Shown: one piece after another, positions 45,154-53,093 of the stretch
How the letters are laid out: each line of letters begins with the position of its first letter
Numbering within the stretch: position 1 is the first letter of the stretch
IMG/VR virus record: IMGVR_UViG_3300009151_000093
Location: 1-53,843 of that record
DNA: 53,843 nucleotides
Origin: a virus
Direction: 5' to 3' (one strand)
The notes under the pieces: model-generated
The model's input: only the letters and a program-made list of their open reading frames with translations
Databases searched by the model: none
What the model was told of the DNA's origin: nothing
Program-made: the position numbers and the translations under genes

Positions 45154-47150
45154 TGTTTAATGCCGCAGTTGGCGGATATATGTACGGTAGTTCATCCGCT
45201 GGAGGTACTGCCAACTATATTGAAGATGTGTTTAGCACATATCTTTACCAAACTAACGACTCTACACAAACAATTACTAACGGCATCAATTTATCTGCAA
45301 ATGGTGGTTTGATGTGGTTTAAAACAAGAACGGATGGTACTCAATCTCATTCATGGGTTGATAGTGCGCGTGGGAATAACGCTATTTATTCAGACCGAAC
45401 TGTTGCTCAAGATGCTCTTAGAGTTAATGGTGGTGGGGCGGGTTCTATTACATTAAACACTAATGGATTTACTTTTAGCGGTTCGGTTTTTGATAACTAT
45501 GGAAATATAAATAGCGGAACTACAGGCCCTATGGTTTCATGGACATTCCGCAAGCAACCAAAGTTCTTTGATGTTGTGACATATACCGGCACGGGCGCAA
45601 ATACAACTATTGCCCACAGTCTTGGAGCTGTCCCCGGTTGTATTATGGTAAAACGCACAGATACAACAGCAGATTGGGCTGTGTACCACAGTAGTTTAGC
45701 CAATACAGAATATCTTGTTTTAAATACTACAGCCGCCAAAGCAACGGGCGCAACATGGTGGAACAGCACAACCCCAACAAGCTCAGTCTTTAGCGTAGGT
45801 ACTAATTCAACTGTCAATGCTTCTGGCGGTACTTACGTCGCTTACCTATTTGCCGACAACGCAGGAGGCTTTGGTCTGACTGGTTCAGACAATGTGATTT
45901 CGTGTGGGTCTTATACGGGTAGCGATTCAACAGCTACAACTGTTACCCTTGGGTATGAACCCCAATGGATAATGATTAAAAGAGCCACAGGTGCTACAAG
46001 TGCTTACACAGGATGGGCTATTTTTGACAATATGCGTGGTATGCCGGTTTCTGGAAACGACAATACACTATTAGCAAACACTTCCGATGCAGAAAATCCA
46101 GCTACAGCAAATGGCGCTTTTGTTTCTCCAACTGCAACAGGTTTTACATTAAATGTACCGAGTTCAAATTTAACCAACACTACAGAAACATTCATCTACA
46201 TAGCCATACGCCGTGGCCCAATGAAAGTGCCTACAGTGGGTACGAGTGTGTTTAGTCCTCAATACAATGCTTCAGGTGCAACGGGCACCGCAATTACAAC
46301 TAACTTCCCAGTTGATATGCAGATGCAGGCGTATCCGCCCGGAGATGGTTTTAACTCTTCTGTTAACGACCGTTTGCGTGGGGTTAGTACAACTGCAACC
46401 CAATCAACAAAACAGTTGGTTACATCTGCAACTACCGCTGAAGATTCTCCAAATAGTACAATGACAAACTTTTGGAATAGCACGGGATTTTTAAAGCCAC
46501 AATATTACAACGGCGTACCGTACATAAGTTGGAACTTTCAACGCGCCCCCAGCTTCTTTGATGAGGTTTGCTATACAGGAAACGGCCCGGGTACTCAGGC
46601 TGTTAGCCATAACCTTGGTGTAGTACCAGAATTGGTTATTACCAAAGTCCGAAGTGCCAATATTGGGTGGACGGTGTTCCAAGGAAGCACTACTTCTATG
46701 ACTGGATTTTTGCAACTTAACACCAATAGTGCCGCAGGCGGAGATACGTTAAATTTAAGCTCTACAACCATCACGGTTAACAGCACCATTGGTAATGGCA
46801 TGAATGCCAATGGGTCTACATACGTCACCTATCTTTTTGCAACCTGCGCTGGGGTATCCAAAGTAGGAAGATATACAGGCACAGGAGCAACACAAACCAT
46901 CTCTTGCGGGTTTGCAGGCGGTGCCAGATTTGTTTTAGTAAAGCGCACTGACTCAACCGGTGATTGGTATGTCTGGGACACAGCTCGTGGTATGGTTTCT
47001 GGTACTGACCCATCATTGCTTTTGAACAGCACAGCCGCTGAAGTTAACGCAAACAGCATCTACACCGCAACAGGTGGCTTTCAAATTGTCAGCACAGCAG
47101 CCGGTATTAATGCTTCCGGCGGTACTTATATCTTCTTAGCAATTGCTTAA
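45153..47150 (+). CDS. Two-fold repeated tail or fibre tip protein (665 aa, DUF7483-like modules)
   Basis: The protein is an internal duplication. The unit around SWTFRKQPKFFDVVTYTG (about residue 129) returns as SWNFQRAPSFFDEVCYTG (about residue 460). Each is followed by a H-x-LG-x-VP-x-(L/C)-x-(I/M) beta stretch with VKRTD, a Trp-containing strand, and an NASGGTYVAYLFA-type ending; shorter related modules begin at CGSYTGSD and VGRYTGTG. I recognise these as DUF7483-like phage modules (name from memory). Base composition is noticeably richer in G and C than the fibre genes around it, suggesting separate origin. It starts within the stop of fibre G. Probably a receptor-facing structural protein. 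Confidence 0.7.
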   Translation: MFNAAVGGYMYGSSSAGGTANYIEDVFSTYLYQTNDSTQTITNGINLSANGGLMWFKTRTDGTQSHSWVDSARGNNAIYSDRTVAQDALRVNGGGAGSITLNTNGFTFSGSVFDNYGNINSGTTGPMVSWTFRKQPKFFDVVTYTGTGANTTIAHSLGAVPGCIMVKRTDTTADWAVYHSSLANTEYLVLNTTAAKATGATWWNSTTPTSSVFSVGTNSTVNASGGTYVAYLFADNAGGFGLTGSDNVISCGSYTGSDSTATTVTLGYEPQWIMIKRATGATSAYTGWAIFDNMRGMPVSGNDNTLLANTSDAENPATANGAFVSPTATGFTLNVPSSNLTNTTETFIYIAIRRGPMKVPTVGTSVFSPQYNASGATGTAITTNFPVDMQMQAYPPGDGFNSSVNDRLRGVSTTATQSTKQLVTSATTAEDSPNSTMTNFWNSTGFLKPQYYNGVPYISWNFQRAPSFFDEVCYTGNGPGTQAVSHNLGVVPELVITKVRSANIGWTVFQGSTTSMTGFLQLNTNSAAGGDTLNLSSTTITVNSTIGNGMNANGSTYVTYLFATCAGVSKVGRYTGTGATQTISCGFAGGARFVLVKRTDSTGDWYVWDTARGMVSGTDPSLLLNSTAAEVNANSIYTATGGFQIVSTAAGINASGGTYIFLAIA

Positions 47151-47159
47151 AGGAAAATC

Positions 47160-47606
47160 ATGCAAATACGAATTAGAGAAACAGGAACAGTAATGTACGA
47201 AAATGAATTTCGTACATATATAAGAGACAACAACGGCCCTACTTGGGAGTTAACAACAACACAGATTATAGAAAGTTTGGATGCCGATGTAGTTTTAGAA
47301 GGACCACAAGCACAACCAACACGCTATCAAATAGCATTTGCTGATGGTGTTCAAGAGATCAATGGTCAATGGTTCACAAAATACAGTGTTGCTGATATGG
47401 GACAAGAAGCAAAAGATGCTTTAGATGCTAGCCAATCTAAATCTGTACGTGATAATCGTAATCAATTGTTAAAAGATTGTGATTGGACACAATTAGCTGA
47501 CAGCACCGCAGATAAAACTGCATGGGCTATATATCGTCAATCGTTACGTGATGTACCATCACAATCAGGATTTCCTTGGGAAATCATTTGGCCTACACAA
47601 CCTTAA
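47160..47606 (+). CDS. Tail fibre assembly chaperone-like protein (Phage_tail_APC type)
   Basis: A 148-residue protein. The C-terminal part RNQLLKDCDWTQLADSTADK (about residues 97-116), with WAIYRQSLRDVP and ending FPWEIIWPTQP, is the hallmark of the phage tail assembly chaperone domain found next to fibre genes in many tailed phages. The N-terminal half is variable, as expected for a partner-specific chaperone. It follows the 665-residue protein by 9 bases (AAAGGA ribosome-binding site), so its client is probably that protein or fibre G. The helper may act only during assembly, or part of it may stay in the particle; this cannot be told from sequence. Confidence 0.75.
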   Translation: MQIRIRETGTVMYENEFRTYIRDNNGPTWELTTTQIIESLDADVVLEGPQAQPTRYQIAFADGVQEINGQWFTKYSVADMGQEAKDALDASQSKSVRDNRNQLLKDCDWTQLADSTADKTAWAIYRQSLRDVPSQSGFPWEIIWPTQP

Positions 47607-47614
47607 AAACGATT

Positions 47615-47731
47615 ATGACAACACTAACAGGAATAACCATAACAGCTGGTCCCAGTCAAGGAGTATTAATAACAGGTGGTACCGGTGCTACGTATCCTTT
47701 CGAAGTTAAAGTTAATAATTGGACTAGATAG
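47615..47731 (+). CDS. Small Gly/Thr-rich protein (38 aa)
   Basis: A 38-residue frame (MTTLTGITITAGPSQG to KVNNWTR) starting 8 bases after the chaperone stop. Its last codons and stop lie inside a perfect inverted repeat that forms the terminator at 47714-47741. The composition resembles the beta repeats of the neighbouring structural proteins. It may be a real small virion protein; equally, it could be a trimmed remnant of a longer fibre gene. The ribosome-binding site is weak. Confidence 0.45.
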   Translation: MTTLTGITITAGPSQGVLITGGTGATYPFEVKVNNWTR

Positions 47732-47743
47732 TCCAATTATTTT
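47714..47743 (+). terminator. Terminator: perfect 13-bp inverted repeat
   Basis: AATAATTGGACTA and its exact complement separated by two bases, followed by T residues. It overlaps the stop codon of the 38-aa frame and closes the fibre G unit. Confidence 0.8.
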
Positions 47744-47829
47744 GTGCTATATCGGGGCAAAAATGTCATCGTAACACTCAAATTTTCCTGTTATTTTAAT
47801 AATCCTAAACACAATAAGATTAAAAAAAT

Positions 47830-47837
47830 GATAAATA
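47830..47837 (+). promoter_or_regulatory. Late-promoter-like octamer (fibre H)
   Basis: GATAAATA in the 151-base gap before fibre H, ending 46 bases before its ATG, the longest leader of the set. The rest of the gap holds no recognised feature. Confidence 0.55.
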
Positions 47838-47882
47838 ATAGTAATATGTGGTAGAAAACTACTTGAAACACCAGGAAGAAAA

Positions 47883-50800
47883 ATGAGTTTAATATTAAAA
47901 CAAGAACCAGCAAATACTATATCAACTCCACCAGCCGGAAAAAGTACGCTATTTATTACTGATACCAGCACGATGGCAGTTAAAAACCCAAGTGGGGATG
48001 TAACATATTTCCCAACTGTTCAGGGTTCAAATACACAGGTCTTTTTCAATGACAACGGTAGTATTAACGGCAATGCTAGCTTAGTCTTTAATAAGACTAC
48101 TGGCACAATGACTGTTGCTAATTTATCAGTAACCGGTACATTGAATGCAGGAGATATCAGCGTTTCATCTATTGCTAACGGTACAAGTAATGTTGATATC
48201 ATTGGTATAAGCGGCAATGTAACAACAAGCGTAGCTGGTGTCGCAAATGTATTAGTTGTAACTAGTACTGGGGCAAACATTACAGGTACACTAAGTGCTA
48301 GTGGTAACGTTACAGCACCAAACTTTATTGGTAACATTACTGGTAATATTTCAGGAAATGCTGTAACAGCAGGTACAGTAACAACTAATGCACAACCTAA
48401 CATTACAAGTACAGGCACATTAACAAGTTTAAGTTCTAGTGGTAACATCACTGGTGGTAACTTAGTAACTGCTGGTAACGTAAACGCATCTATTATTGTA
48501 AATGGTGGCACAGGCGTCTATATGGCTGCTGGTCCTGCAGGATACATTAATTTCTTCACTACTGGTGGCGACAAAGCCACTATCACTGATGCTGGTAACA
48601 TCGCAGCCAGTAACTTGATTGCAAATAGCACAATTTTTGCAGTAACGGCTAATATTTCCGGTAACGTAAATGCAGGTAATGTAGCAGCCACAACATTCAC
48701 TGGAGCATTATCAGGTGCGGCTACAAGTGCTACTACAGCAGGTACCGTTACAACTGCGGCTCAACCTAACATCACATCAGTTGGTACATTAACAAGTGTT
48801 TCTTCCTCAGGTAATGTAACAGGTGCTAATTTAATAACAGGTGGTATTGTAAGTGCTACAGGTAATGTTACTGCTAGCTTCTTTATTGGTAACGGTAGTC
48901 AGTTAACTGGATTAAATTCAGCAGGGGTATCAAATGGTAATAGTAATGTAAATATAGCTACTGCTAATGGTAATGTAACTATTGCCGCAGTTGGTAATAC
49001 AACAATGACTATTACTGGTACTGGTGCAAATATATCAGGTACACTAAGTGCAACCAGTAATATTACTGGTGGCAATTTAATAGTCAACAATCTAACTTCT
49101 ACCCGTGTCCCGTATGTAGGTACAAGTAAACAACTCACTGATACTGCCAGTTTGGTATGGGACAATCCAAATCAAGTATTAAAAGTAGGTGCAGGTGCTA
49201 CTGAAATTGGCGGAGATGCGGGTTTTGGTTATCTCTCTACAAAAAATATAACTGCATCAGGTAATGCCAACATCGGCAATATTGGTACAGCAATATTAGT
49301 TGCAACTGGAACAGGTAGTTTTGGTGGCAATGTTAACTTAAATAGCTTTAACATTATAAGTCTCGCAACACCAGTTAATGATACTGATGCGGCAACAAAA
49401 GCATATGTAGATACAGTAGCACAAGGTCTTGATACTAAGGCTAGCGTTGTAGCCGCAACTACAGTTAATATTACATTAACCGGCGCACAAACTATTGATG
49501 GTATATCTATTGTAGCCGGTAATAGAGTATTAGTTAAAAATCAATCAGCTCCTGCAGAAAACGGGTTATATTTATGTGCCGCAGGTTCATGGACACGAAC
49601 ACCAGATATGGATAACTGGACAGAAGTTCCAGGAGCATATGTATTTGTTGAAACAGGAACCACACAAGCAGACACTGGTTGGGTATGTACTTCAAATGCA
49701 GGCGGTACAATTGGTGTAACCGCAATGACTTGGGCACAGTTCAGTGGCGCAGGTAGTTACACAGCAGGAACAGGACTAACATTAACTGGTACTGTTTTTA
49801 GTGCAAATGCAAGTCAAACACAAATTACAGCAGTTGGTACACTAACTAGTTTATCAGTAAGTGGTAATATCAATGCTGGTAACGTAACTGCCACCACGTT
49901 CACCGGTGCATTGACAGGTCTTGCGTCTAGTGCTACTATAGCGGCATCAGCAAACAGTGTAGCCGGCGCTAATGTATCCGGCGCAGTAGCATTCGCAACT
50001 ACAGCCAATGCAGTAGCAGGTGGTAATGTCTCAGGTGCAGTCGCATTTGCAACAACTGCTAATAGTGTAGCAGGTGCTAACGTATCTGGTACAGTGTCTA
50101 GTGCTACAAGTTCTACAACAGCCGGTACCGTAACAACTGCGGCTCAAGGTAACATTACATCAGTTGGTACATTAACAAGTTTAAGTGTATCAGGTAATAT
50201 CACTGCCGGTAATATAAGTGCTACAAATCATACTGGTACAACATCAAATATTACTGGTCAATACATAACTACACTAGCTACAGGTACAGCACCGTTTGTT
50301 GTTACATCTACTACACAAGTTGCTAACTTAAATGTTGCTTCTGCGGGTCTTGCTACATTCGCAACAACAGCCAATGCAGTAGCAGGTGGTAATGTTTCAG
50401 GTGCAGTCGCATTTGCAACAACAGCCAATGCAGTAGCAGGTGGTAATGTTTCAGGTGCAGTCGCATTTGCAACAACAGCCAATAGTGTAGCAGGTGCAAA
50501 TGTATCGGGTACTGTATCTAGTGCCACAAATGCAACCACAGCAGGTACAGTAACTACTGCGGCACAAGGTAACATTACAAGTGTTGGTACACTAAGTTCA
50601 TTAAGTGTAAGTGGTCAAATAACAAATGCTAACATCACAACCGGCGGTTCTGGTACAGCAGGTAACTTAACAGGTAACTGGACATTAAGTTCAGGATCAA
50701 GACTACAAGCAACTTATGCTGACTTGGCAGAAAAATATGTTGCTGACGCAGAGTACACACCCGGTACAGTATTAATATTTGGTGGTGATAAAGAAGTCAC

Positions 50801-51089
50801 ACTAGCTAATCTATTTGACAGTACACGTGTAGCAGGGGTTGTAACAACAAATCCAGCTTATATTATGAATAGTGCATGTGAAGGTGAACATGTTGTTAAC
50901 ATTGCTCTGCAAGGTCGTGTGCCAGTTAAAGTACAAGGTCCTGTTTACAAAGGTGACTTACTAGTATCAAGTACTAATGGACATGCTACTGCTAATAATA
51001 TAGCACGTGCGGGTACTATCATTGGTAAATCACTAGAAAACTTCAATGGTGAATCGGGTATCATTGAAGTAGCGGTAGGACGATTCTAA
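47883..51089 (+). CDS. Gly-Asn-rich repeat fibre protein H (1068 aa) with compact C-terminal domain
   Basis: The N-terminus (MSLILKQEPANTISTPPAGK) is unlike the other fibres. The repeat body has QPNITSTGTLTSL and NGNSNVNIATANGNV units. It carries a diverged version of the inserted domain (TDAATKAYVD at about residues 500-509, VLVKNQSAPAENGLYLCAAG near 545-565) and a series of 18-residue units with ANAVAGGNVSGAVAFATT (two arrays, near 49,970 and 50,361). The C-terminal ~130 residues (LAEKYVADAEYTPGTVLIFG to GIIEVAVGRF) form a conserved phage-fibre end domain with ALQGRVPVKVQGPV and KGDLLVSS. It has its own late-promoter-like octamer and no terminator-like T-tract hairpin after it. Confidence 0.8.
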   Translation: MSLILKQEPANTISTPPAGKSTLFITDTSTMAVKNPSGDVTYFPTVQGSNTQVFFNDNGSINGNASLVFNKTTGTMTVANLSVTGTLNAGDISVSSIANGTSNVDIIGISGNVTTSVAGVANVLVVTSTGANITGTLSASGNVTAPNFIGNITGNISGNAVTAGTVTTNAQPNITSTGTLTSLSSSGNITGGNLVTAGNVNASIIVNGGTGVYMAAGPAGYINFFTTGGDKATITDAGNIAASNLIANSTIFAVTANISGNVNAGNVAATTFTGALSGAATSATTAGTVTTAAQPNITSVGTLTSVSSSGNVTGANLITGGIVSATGNVTASFFIGNGSQLTGLNSAGVSNGNSNVNIATANGNVTIAAVGNTTMTITGTGANISGTLSATSNITGGNLIVNNLTSTRVPYVGTSKQLTDTASLVWDNPNQVLKVGAGATEIGGDAGFGYLSTKNITASGNANIGNIGTAILVATGTGSFGGNVNLNSFNIISLATPVNDTDAATKAYVDTVAQGLDTKASVVAATTVNITLTGAQTIDGISIVAGNRVLVKNQSAPAENGLYLCAAGSWTRTPDMDNWTEVPGAYVFVETGTTQADTGWVCTSNAGGTIGVTAMTWAQFSGAGSYTAGTGLTLTGTVFSANASQTQITAVGTLTSLSVSGNINAGNVTATTFTGALTGLASSATIAASANSVAGANVSGAVAFATTANAVAGGNVSGAVAFATTANSVAGANVSGTVSSATSSTTAGTVTTAAQGNITSVGTLTSLSVSGNITAGNISATNHTGTTSNITGQYITTLATGTAPFVVTSTTQVANLNVASAGLATFATTANAVAGGNVSGAVAFATTANAVAGGNVSGAVAFATTANSVAGANVSGTVSSATNATTAGTVTTAAQGNITSVGTLSSLSVSGQITNANITTGGSGTAGNLTGNWTLSSGSRLQATYADLAEKYVADAEYTPGTVLIFGGDKEVTLANLFDSTRVAGVVTTNPAYIMNSACEGEHVVNIALQGRVPVKVQGPVYKGDLLVSSTNGHATANNIARAGTIIGKSLENFNGESGIIEVAVGRF
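50361..50522 (+). repeat. 54-base tandem repeats in fibre H
   Basis: Three 18-codon units (50361, 50415, 50469), the first two nearly exact, encoding ATTANAVAGGNVSGAVAF. A related array lies about 430 bases upstream at 49960-50100. Confidence 0.85.
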
Positions 51090-51100
51090 TACAATTTCAT

Positions 51101-51129
51101 ACTGTACTTGTTGTAATGATAAGTACAGT
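51101..51129 (+). repeat. Inverted repeat before the nrdA-coupled gene
   Basis: ACTGTACTT and AAGTACAGT, a perfect 9-bp stem with an 11-base loop and no T-tract. The right arm abuts the GTG/ATG start of the 148-residue gene. Possible RNA structure affecting translation, or a protein-binding site. Confidence 0.5.
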
Positions 51130-51576
51130 GTGATGAACGTATTTCAATTAAACTATGACACCAGACTCCAGTACTGGTATAATTTAAGACAAACTCTCCA
51201 AAATTCTAATATACAAACCCAATGTGTAGAAATAGACAAGTGGTGGCAATACGCACCATTGGTAACACATTACCTACATCCACATGAAATTGAATCATGG
51301 CCCGGTCCATGGGAATTAATTAACGATAACGAATATTGTCATTTGGCTAGAGGTTTGGGAATGATATATACTCTATTACTATTGGGTATCACAGACATTG
51401 ACTTTTGCTTAGGAAAAGACGATAATAGTGAAGACGTGGCATTAGTCATGGTCGACAACGCAAAATATCTGCTCAATTACTGGCCTGATACGGTCATAAG
51501 TAATAAACTAAAAGATTTTAAAATAGTACAAAAATTAGATTTACAAATAATAATTAAAAAAATAGGCAACATATGA
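51130..51576 (+). CDS. Conserved phage protein of unknown function, coupled to nrdA
   Basis: A 148-residue protein; the start is GTG at 51130 or the adjacent ATG at 51133. The sequence has aromatic-rich stretches (YDTRLQYWYNLRQTL, DKWWQYAPLVTHYLHPHEIE, SWPGPWELINDNEYC) followed by a hydrophobic ARGLGMIYTLLLLGI segment, and resembles uncharacterised proteins of T4-like phages (from memory). No catalytic motif is evident. Its stop overlaps the nrdA start as ATGA (51573-51576), so the two are translationally coupled. A 9-bp inverted repeat ends just before its start codon and could influence translation. No good ribosome-binding site is seen. Confidence 0.7.
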   Translation: MMNVFQLNYDTRLQYWYNLRQTLQNSNIQTQCVEIDKWWQYAPLVTHYLHPHEIESWPGPWELINDNEYCHLARGLGMIYTLLLLGITDIDFCLGKDDNSEDVALVMVDNAKYLLNYWPDTVISNKLKDFKIVQKLDLQIIIKKIGNI

Positions 51577-53045
51577 AAATTAACGTCACCAAACGCTCTG
51601 GTATAAAAGAGCCGCTTACTCTGGAAAAATGGCAAGCGCAAGTAGCAAAAGTATGTAAGGGAATAGCAGACGTTAGCCCTTCAATGATAGAAATAAAATC
51701 ACAACTACACTTCTATGATGGCATCACCACTACCGAAATTGATGAGATTACACTACGTGCTATCGTTGACTTGATTGATGTAGAAAATAATACTGATATA
51801 GGTCATACAAACTATCAATACGTAGCAGGTAAACAACGTGTCAGTATGTTGAGGAAGGATGTATATGGTAGCTATAATGTGCCGCATCTCTATGAAATAG
51901 TTAAAAAGAATGTAGAGACCGGTCTTTATACTGATGAACTATTGTCATGGTATAATGAAGAAGATTGGAACAAGATGAATGACATGTTGGATCATTCTAA
52001 AGACGAAAGTTATAGTTATGCCGCCATTGAACAATTGATTGAAAAATACTTAGTAAAGAATCGTAGTACGAAAGAAATATATGAAACGCCACAAATTAGA
52101 TACATGGTTGCAGCCGCAACAGTCTTCCATAGTGAAGAACCAAACAGTGCAAGAATGCGATACATTAAAGAATACTATACAGCAGCCAGTGACGGATTAT
52201 TCACACTTGCAACCCCCGTACTTGCCGGCTTGGGAACGCCTACTAAACAATTTAGTAGTTGCGTTCTTATTCGCTCGGATGATGATTTGGACAGTATTTT
52301 CGCATCCGGGGAAATGATGGCAAAGTATGCCAGCAAACGTGCTGGTATTGGTTTAGAAATTGGTAGACTACGTTCATTGGGTAGTCCTATTCGTGGTGGC
52401 GAAATAATGCACACCGGCATGATACCATTCTTAAAGAAATGGTTCGGAGACTTAAGAAGTTGCAGTCAAGGAGGTATTCGTAATGCAAGTGCTACTGTAT
52501 TTTATCCCATTTGGCATCATCAGTTTGATGACCTTATCGTACTTAAAAACAATCAAGGAACCGATGAAACACGTGTCAGGTTCATGGACTATGGGGTTGT
52601 TCTTAGTGCATTCTTCTGGAGAAGATTTAAAAATAAAGAACAAATAACATTCTTTGATCCAAATGAAGTGCCAGACTTATATCAAGCATTCTATAGTAAT
52701 ACTGAATTATTTGAAGAACTATATGTTAAATATGAAAAACGTAAAGACTTAAGAAAGAAAACAATGAGTGCTGAAGAAGTATGCAAGAGTGGCATTCTTA
52801 AAGAACGAACAGATACAGGGCGTATCTACTTAGTGTTCGTTGACAATGTTATGAGTCAAGGACCATTTGATCCTGAATATCATACAATTTATCAATCCAA
52901 CCTTTGCTTAGAGGTACTTTTGCCGACAAAGAGTTTTAAGAAGATCGATCCGACTAGAAAATTGATTCGGGTTAAAAAGTCCAATGTTGATGAGTTTATG
53001 AAAACTAAACCCACAGACATAGTTAAGATTAGGAAGATAAAATAG
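51573..53045 (+). CDS. nrdA: Ribonucleotide reductase class Ia large subunit, N-terminal part (split NrdA)
   Basis: The protein aligns by eye with class Ia NrdA, which reduces ribonucleoside diphosphates to deoxy forms with NrdB. Visible parts: ATP-cone domain (about residues 1-95, ending QYVAGKQRVSMLRK), Cys230 in FSSCVLI (E. coli Cys225), SPIRGGE and SCSQGG substrate-binding loops, and the radical-site triad Asn443, Cys445, Glu447 in SNLCLE (E. coli 437/439/441). Full-length T4-like NrdA is about 750 residues. Here homology ends after KSFKKID (about residue 459), followed by about 31 unrelated Lys/Arg-rich residues and a stop. The partner redox cysteine and the Tyr pair of the C-terminal part are missing. 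A GIY-YIG gene follows directly, so the rest probably continues beyond the window as a separate nrdA piece or behind an intron. Confidence 0.9.
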   Translation: MKINVTKRSGIKEPLTLEKWQAQVAKVCKGIADVSPSMIEIKSQLHFYDGITTTEIDEITLRAIVDLIDVENNTDIGHTNYQYVAGKQRVSMLRKDVYGSYNVPHLYEIVKKNVETGLYTDELLSWYNEEDWNKMNDMLDHSKDESYSYAAIEQLIEKYLVKNRSTKEIYETPQIRYMVAAATVFHSEEPNSARMRYIKEYYTAASDGLFTLATPVLAGLGTPTKQFSSCVLIRSDDDLDSIFASGEMMAKYASKRAGIGLEIGRLRSLGSPIRGGEIMHTGMIPFLKKWFGDLRSCSQGGIRNASATVFYPIWHHQFDDLIVLKNNQGTDETRVRFMDYGVVLSAFFWRRFKNKEQITFFDPNEVPDLYQAFYSNTELFEELYVKYEKRKDLRKKTMSAEEVCKSGILKERTDTGRIYLVFVDNVMSQGPFDPEYHTIYQSNLCLEVLLPTKSFKKIDPTRKLIRVKKSNVDEFMKTKPTDIVKIRKIK

Positions 53046-53064
53046 TAGGTAATAGTATTTCAAG

Positions 53065-53072
53065 CATAAATA
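53065..53072 (+). promoter_or_regulatory. Late-promoter-like octamer (second GIY-YIG gene)
   Basis: CATAAATA ending 22 bases before the endonuclease ATG and 20 bases after the truncated nrdA stop. Confidence 0.55.
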
Positions 53073-53093
53073 AGACTAGAGGAAATAATTTTT

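Noticed and set aside
14707-51089. Diversity-generating retroelement acting on fibre tips
   Set aside because: No reverse transcriptase gene and no template/variable repeat pair with adenine-directed differences were seen; the repeats present are shaft repeats. A retroelement outside the window cannot be excluded.
52950-53045. Intein inside NrdA
   Set aside because: The residues after KSFKKID do not start with Cys or Ser and show none of the intein splicing blocks; the frame stops after 31 residues with no downstream extein in frame before the endonuclease.
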